The notes under the pieces were generated by a model. It did not search any database and was not told the DNA's origin. It was given only the letters and a program-made list of their open reading frames with translations. Of a stretch of 33,797 nt of DNA, positions 30,972-33,797 are shown one piece after another. The DNA comes from Oscillospiraceae bacterium (GTDB taxonomy: Bacteria; Bacillota; Clostridia; Oscillospirales; Oscillospiraceae). Location: positions 1 through 33,797 of the forward strand of contig JAJPYE010000061.1 of NCBI GenBank assembly GCA_021205095.1, given 5' to 3'. Within the stretch, counting starts at the first letter, position 1. Each line of letters opens with the position of its first letter. The position numbers were made by a program, and so were the translations under genes.

Positions 30972-32183
30972 ATGGCAGACGAAGAAAAGGCCCTGGGCTT
31001 CACACTGACGCTTGACCCGGAGAATGAGGCATCCACCAATGCGGCGGCTGCCGCCGCAGCCGCCAGCGTTCCCACCCTGACGCTGGGGGAGCAGCCGACA
31101 GAAGAACAGGCAGCCCAAGCCCCCGCCCTTCCGGCAGAGGAACAGCTCACCATCGAATCTCTGTCCCCTGCGGAGCAGGCCGCTGTGCGGGAATTTGCAC
31201 AAAAAATAGACGTAACTGACTCAAAGCAGGTGCTGACCTATGGATCCGCCGCCCAGAAAAACATTGCGGACTTCTCCGCACAGGCGCTGGAAAAGGTTCG
31301 CACCAAGGATCTGGGCGAGGTTGGCGATATGCTCACCGATCTGGTGGCTCAGCTTCAGGGTCTCTCCCCCGCCGACCAGGAAAGCAGCAAGGGATTGAAG
31401 GGTCTGTTTCGCAAGGCGTCCCGCAGTATCAGCGACATGAAAACTCAATACGACAAAGCCGAAGTGAACGTGGACAAAATTACCGCCGCTTTGGATCAGC
31501 ACTGGATAACGCTGAACAAGGACATCGTGACCATGGATCAGATGTACGAGATGAACCAGGCCTACTATAAGGAGCTGTCCATGTATATTCTGGCGGGCAA
31601 GATGCGTCTCAAGGAGCTTCGGGAGACCGAGCTGCCCAAGCTCATCGCCCGCGCGGAGGAAACCGGCCTGCCGGAGGACGCTCAGGCCGCCAACGACTAT
31701 GCAAATCTTCTGGGCCGGTTCGAAAAGAAAATACACGACCTGGAACTGACCCGGATGATTTCCATCCAGATGGGTCCTCAGATCCGCATGATCCAAAACA
31801 ATGACGCCCTGATGGCGGAAAAAATCCAAACCGCTATTGTGAACACCATCCCCCTGTGGAAGAGCCAGATGGTTCTCGCCATGAGTATGTACCACTCCCA
31901 GCAGGCGATGGAGGCGTCTCACAGCGTCAGCGAGGTGACAAACGACCTGCTGAAGAAGAACGCCGCCGCCCTGCACTCCGGCTCCGTATCCGTGGCTCAG
32001 GAGGCGGAACGAGGCATTGTGGACATCGAAACACTGACCCAGACCAACCAGGAGCTTATCGCCACCTTGGAGGACGTCCGCAAGGCCCAAGACGATGGCC
32101 GCGCACGCCGAGCCCAGGCCGAGGTCGAGCTTAGCCGCATTGAGGGCGAGCTGAAGCAGAAGCTTCTGGAAATGCGGGGCTGA
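30972..32183 (+). CDS. telA: TelA-family protein (toxic anion resistance)
   Basis: A 403-residue cytosolic, mostly helical protein. After a variable Ala-rich start (about 17-60), the TelA core runs from SPAEQAAVREFAQKIDVTDSKQVLTYG to the end, with GLKGLFRKA, MDQMYEMNQAYYKELSMYILAG and IPLWKSQMVLAMSMY as recognisable blocks and a coiled C-terminus. The family is named for tellurite resistance but is now generally seen as an envelope or stress factor of unknown mechanism. GAAAGGA precedes the ATG. It lies between xpaC and two exported proteins. Confidence 0.9.
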   Translation: MADEEKALGFTLTLDPENEASTNAAAAAAAASVPTLTLGEQPTEEQAAQAPALPAEEQLTIESLSPAEQAAVREFAQKIDVTDSKQVLTYGSAAQKNIADFSAQALEKVRTKDLGEVGDMLTDLVAQLQGLSPADQESSKGLKGLFRKASRSISDMKTQYDKAEVNVDKITAALDQHWITLNKDIVTMDQMYEMNQAYYKELSMYILAGKMRLKELRETELPKLIARAEETGLPEDAQAANDYANLLGRFEKKIHDLELTRMISIQMGPQIRMIQNNDALMAEKIQTAIVNTIPLWKSQMVLAMSMYHSQQAMEASHSVSEVTNDLLKKNAAALHSGSVSVAQEAERGIVDIETLTQTNQELIATLEDVRKAQDDGRARRAQAEVELSRIEGELKQKLLEMRG

Positions 32184-32219
32184 GGTCTCCCCTGCTGAAT
32201 TTGCAGAAAGGCACAGCAC

Positions 32220-32789
32220 TTGGAATTTCTGAAAAAACGGCAAAATGCAATTATTGTCTTTATCGTGGTAGTCGTCCTTTTTACCCTCATCGGCTGCCAC
32301 AGAAGCCTGACCAAAGCCTGTGATAACATCGAGGGCGCTTTCTTCGACAAGTCTCAGCTCTCTGCCGAGGGATATTACACCTGCCCCGGCGACCAGCTTG
32401 AAAACTGCGTGAAATACGCAAATCGCCTTCTCAGCGTCATCAGCGGGGCGGATTGGTCGGATGATGTATACACCACGCTGTCGGAGGCCCGTCAGGGCCT
32501 TGCGGACGCATTGGACGACGGGGATATATCGGACATATACGACACGAATCAGGCGCTTATCGCGGCAGTGGAGGCGGTGGAGGAGTTGGTGGACGGCGGC
32601 GCCGTCCTGCCGGAGAGCAGCGACGACTATGACACCGTCCTGTCCGATTTCTATTCCGCTCAGTCCGTCGCAGCGAACGGCGCTTATAACGAATATGTGG
32701 ATGAGTTCACCAGCACCACCCTGCGCGCCTTCCCAACCAATATTTTGCGTCGGCTGGCCCTTGTGTCTGCCCCGGAAAAATTTGAGTGA
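32220..32789 (+). CDS. Small predicted lipoprotein, distantly LemA-like
   Basis: A 189-residue product starting at TTG 32220 (AGAAAGG about 9 bases upstream). The N-terminus has a basic start, a hydrophobic run and a lipobox-like LIGC (Cys26), so a lipid anchor outside the cell is likely. The C-terminal ANGAYNEYVDEFTSTTLRAFPTNI resembles the LemA ending (YN-x-V-x-x-[YF]-N-x-x-[IL]-x-x-FP-x-N), and LemA genes often sit beside TPM genes, but the middle is too divergent for certainty. The body is acidic and helical. It lies 36 bases after telA and 20 before the TPM gene, so all four genes look co-transcribed. Confidence 0.65.
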   Translation: MEFLKKRQNAIIVFIVVVVLFTLIGCHRSLTKACDNIEGAFFDKSQLSAEGYYTCPGDQLENCVKYANRLLSVISGADWSDDVYTTLSEARQGLADALDDGDISDIYDTNQALIAAVEAVEELVDGGAVLPESSDDYDTVLSDFYSAQSVAANGAYNEYVDEFTSTTLRAFPTNILRRLALVSAPEKFE

Positions 32790-32809
32790 TGGAGAAAGAG
32801 GGAAACCCG

Positions 32810-33797
32810 ATGAAAAAATGCAGAACGCTTCTAGCCCTGCTGCTGATGCTGGCGGTGCTGTCCGTTCCCGCCCTGGCCATCGAGCTGGAAGCAGGAACTG
32901 GCGATGGCTTTTACGTCCAGGATAACGCAAATGTCCTCTCCTCGGAGACGGAAAGTCTGATTGCCAGCTATAACGCCACCCTGGAGGAGCAGTGCGACGG
33001 GGCGCAGCTCGTGGTCGTCACTGTCAGCTATCTGGACGAGGACACCCAGATAGCCTCTCTTCAGCTTATGAACGACTGGGGTGTGGGCGATGAGACGGAG
33101 TCCAACGGTATGCTCCTTCTTTTGGTAGCGGAGGAATACCGCGGCTGGCTCTCCACCGGGGACGGCCTGGACGAGGTTTTTACCGACGACATGGTGGACG
33201 AATATCTGGACGACTACTTCTGGGACTACATCGACGCGGACGAGTACGATGAGGGCGTTCAGACTCTGGCCGGAATGCTGTATACCTGGTATCTGGACTA
33301 TTACGACGTGGATACCATAGACAGCGATACCGTGTATTACGAGGAGGACTATGACACAACCTACTACGATTCCAGAGCGGAATCGCTGGCCCGATCAAGT
33401 GGAGGTTTTTCTATGATTGTTACTATTATCGTTCTGCTGGTGGTCATATGGCTGCTGGTCTCCATGAACCGCTTTAACCGCATGCGCGGCTGGGGTTATA
33501 CCGGCGGCTTCTGGCCCATCTTCTGGTTCCGTGGGCCTGGCCTTTATCGGGACTGGTACCGCCGTCGCGGCCCTGGAGGGCCGGGCGGGCGTGGCCCAGG
33601 AGGCCCCGGTGGACGTGGCCCAGGCGGCCCCGGAGGAGGCGGCTTTGGCGGCGGTCCTGGGGGCGGTACGCCTAGAGGCGGCAGCGGCCCGCGCGGAGGA
33701 AGCGGTTTCGGCGGCGGCCCTGGAGGCGGCGGCTCCCGTGGTGGTGGCTTCGGTGGCGGCCCCGGAGGCGGTGGCTTCGGTGGCGGCCCCGGAGGCG
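32810..33797 (+). CDS. TPM-domain membrane protein with a Gly/Pro/Arg-rich tail (3' end outside window)
   Basis: Frame open from ATG 32810 to the window edge (329 codons seen); AAAGAGGG precedes it. It has a cleavable signal (about 1-23, ending PALA), an extracellular TPM domain (about 28-165; VQDNANVLSSETES, AQLVVVTVSYLD, GMLLLLVAEEYRGW), a very acidic Asp/Tyr-rich stretch (about 125-190), a membrane helix (about 202-218), a basic segment (FNRMRG, YRDWYRRR) and then, from about 250, a run of Gly-Pro, Gly-Arg and Gly-Phe repeats. TPM proteins are linked to envelope quality control and, in plants, photosystem repair; some are phosphatases. The Gly-rich end is common in this family, but the Pro- and Arg-rich form is unusual. 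Confidence 0.87.
   Translation, partial: MKKCRTLLALLLMLAVLSVPALAIELEAGTGDGFYVQDNANVLSSETESLIASYNATLEEQCDGAQLVVVTVSYLDEDTQIASLQLMNDWGVGDETESNGMLLLLVAEEYRGWLSTGDGLDEVFTDDMVDEYLDDYFWDYIDADEYDEGVQTLAGMLYTWYLDYYDVDTIDSDTVYYEEDYDTTYYDSRAESLARSSGGFSMIVTIIVLLVVIWLLVSMNRFNRMRGWGYTGGFWPIFWFRGPGLYRDWYRRRGPGGPGGRGPGGPGGRGPGGPGGGGFGGGPGGGTPRGGSGPRGGSGFGGGPGGGGSRGGGFGGGPGGGGFGGGPGG
33743..33796 (+). repeat. Two identical 27-base tandem repeats in the TPM gene tail
   Basis: The unit starting GGTGGCTTCGGTGG at 33743 is repeated exactly from 33770 to 33796, and looser copies lie from about 33570. Each encodes nine residues, mostly Gly with one Phe and one Pro. The array runs off the window. Confidence 0.85.

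Noticed and set aside
31221-32930. Long minus-strand ORF opposite telA and its neighbour (569 codons), and similar ones opposite rpe, thiolase, BKACE and gap
   Set aside because: They are shadows of genuine genes in GC-rich DNA, with low-complexity translations and no ribosome sites.

Overview
The window reads as chromosomal DNA from a fairly GC-rich, endospore-forming anaerobe of the Clostridia, most likely the Oscillospirales/Oscillospiraceae group of gut bacteria (inference). The reasons are an HU-MazG-RqcP-SpoVB block laid out like the Bacillus/Clostridium yab region, RNase J, SecG, xpaC-telA, Firmicute-type AGGAGG ribosome sites, and acyl-CoA and amino-acid genes typical of anaerobic fermenters. 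No tRNA, rRNA, CRISPR array, transposase or phage gene was seen.

Layout. 163-2660 (minus): a LysR regulator split by an in-frame TGA, then a four-domain PepSY lipoprotein. 2797-6584 (minus): GNAT acetyltransferase, rqcP, HU, mazG, SpoVB-like flippase. 6740-8829 (minus): GAPDH and an unknown six-helix membrane protein. 9146-10210 (plus): an orphan PAS/HATPase sensor with no obvious phospho-accepting His. 10538-14888 (plus): a cysteine-type ABC importer (permease, frameshifted second permease, ATPase, CjaA-like binding lipoprotein) followed by O-acetylhomoserine sulfhydrylase. 14960-16895 (minus): TatD nuclease and a DUF362/ferredoxin protein. 17111-18843 (plus): MATE transporter and SecG.

18991-24101 is the most distinctive part: thiolase, a beta-keto-acid cleavage enzyme (BKACE), a hot-dog thioesterase, a LysR regulator and a divergent CoA-transferase. 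Together these could turn an unidentified beta-keto acid plus acetyl-CoA into acetoacetate and a new acyl-CoA, move CoA between acids, and split acetoacetyl-CoA to acetyl-CoA. The lysR/CoA-transferase gap holds a perfect 14-bp dyad with the LysR T-N11-A signature at about -66 of the CoA-transferase promoter.

24107-29795 (minus) holds an MFS transporter, gpsA, an ArsC/Spx-like protein, RNase J, recR and rpe. 30160-33797 (plus) is an xpaC-telA-lipoprotein-TPM operon that runs off the window in a Gly/Pro-rich tail.

Two genes carry single-base-scale lesions (LysR nonsense at 295-297; permease frameshift near 11256-11258). They may be real gene decay or sequencing/assembly errors; the sequence alone cannot decide.
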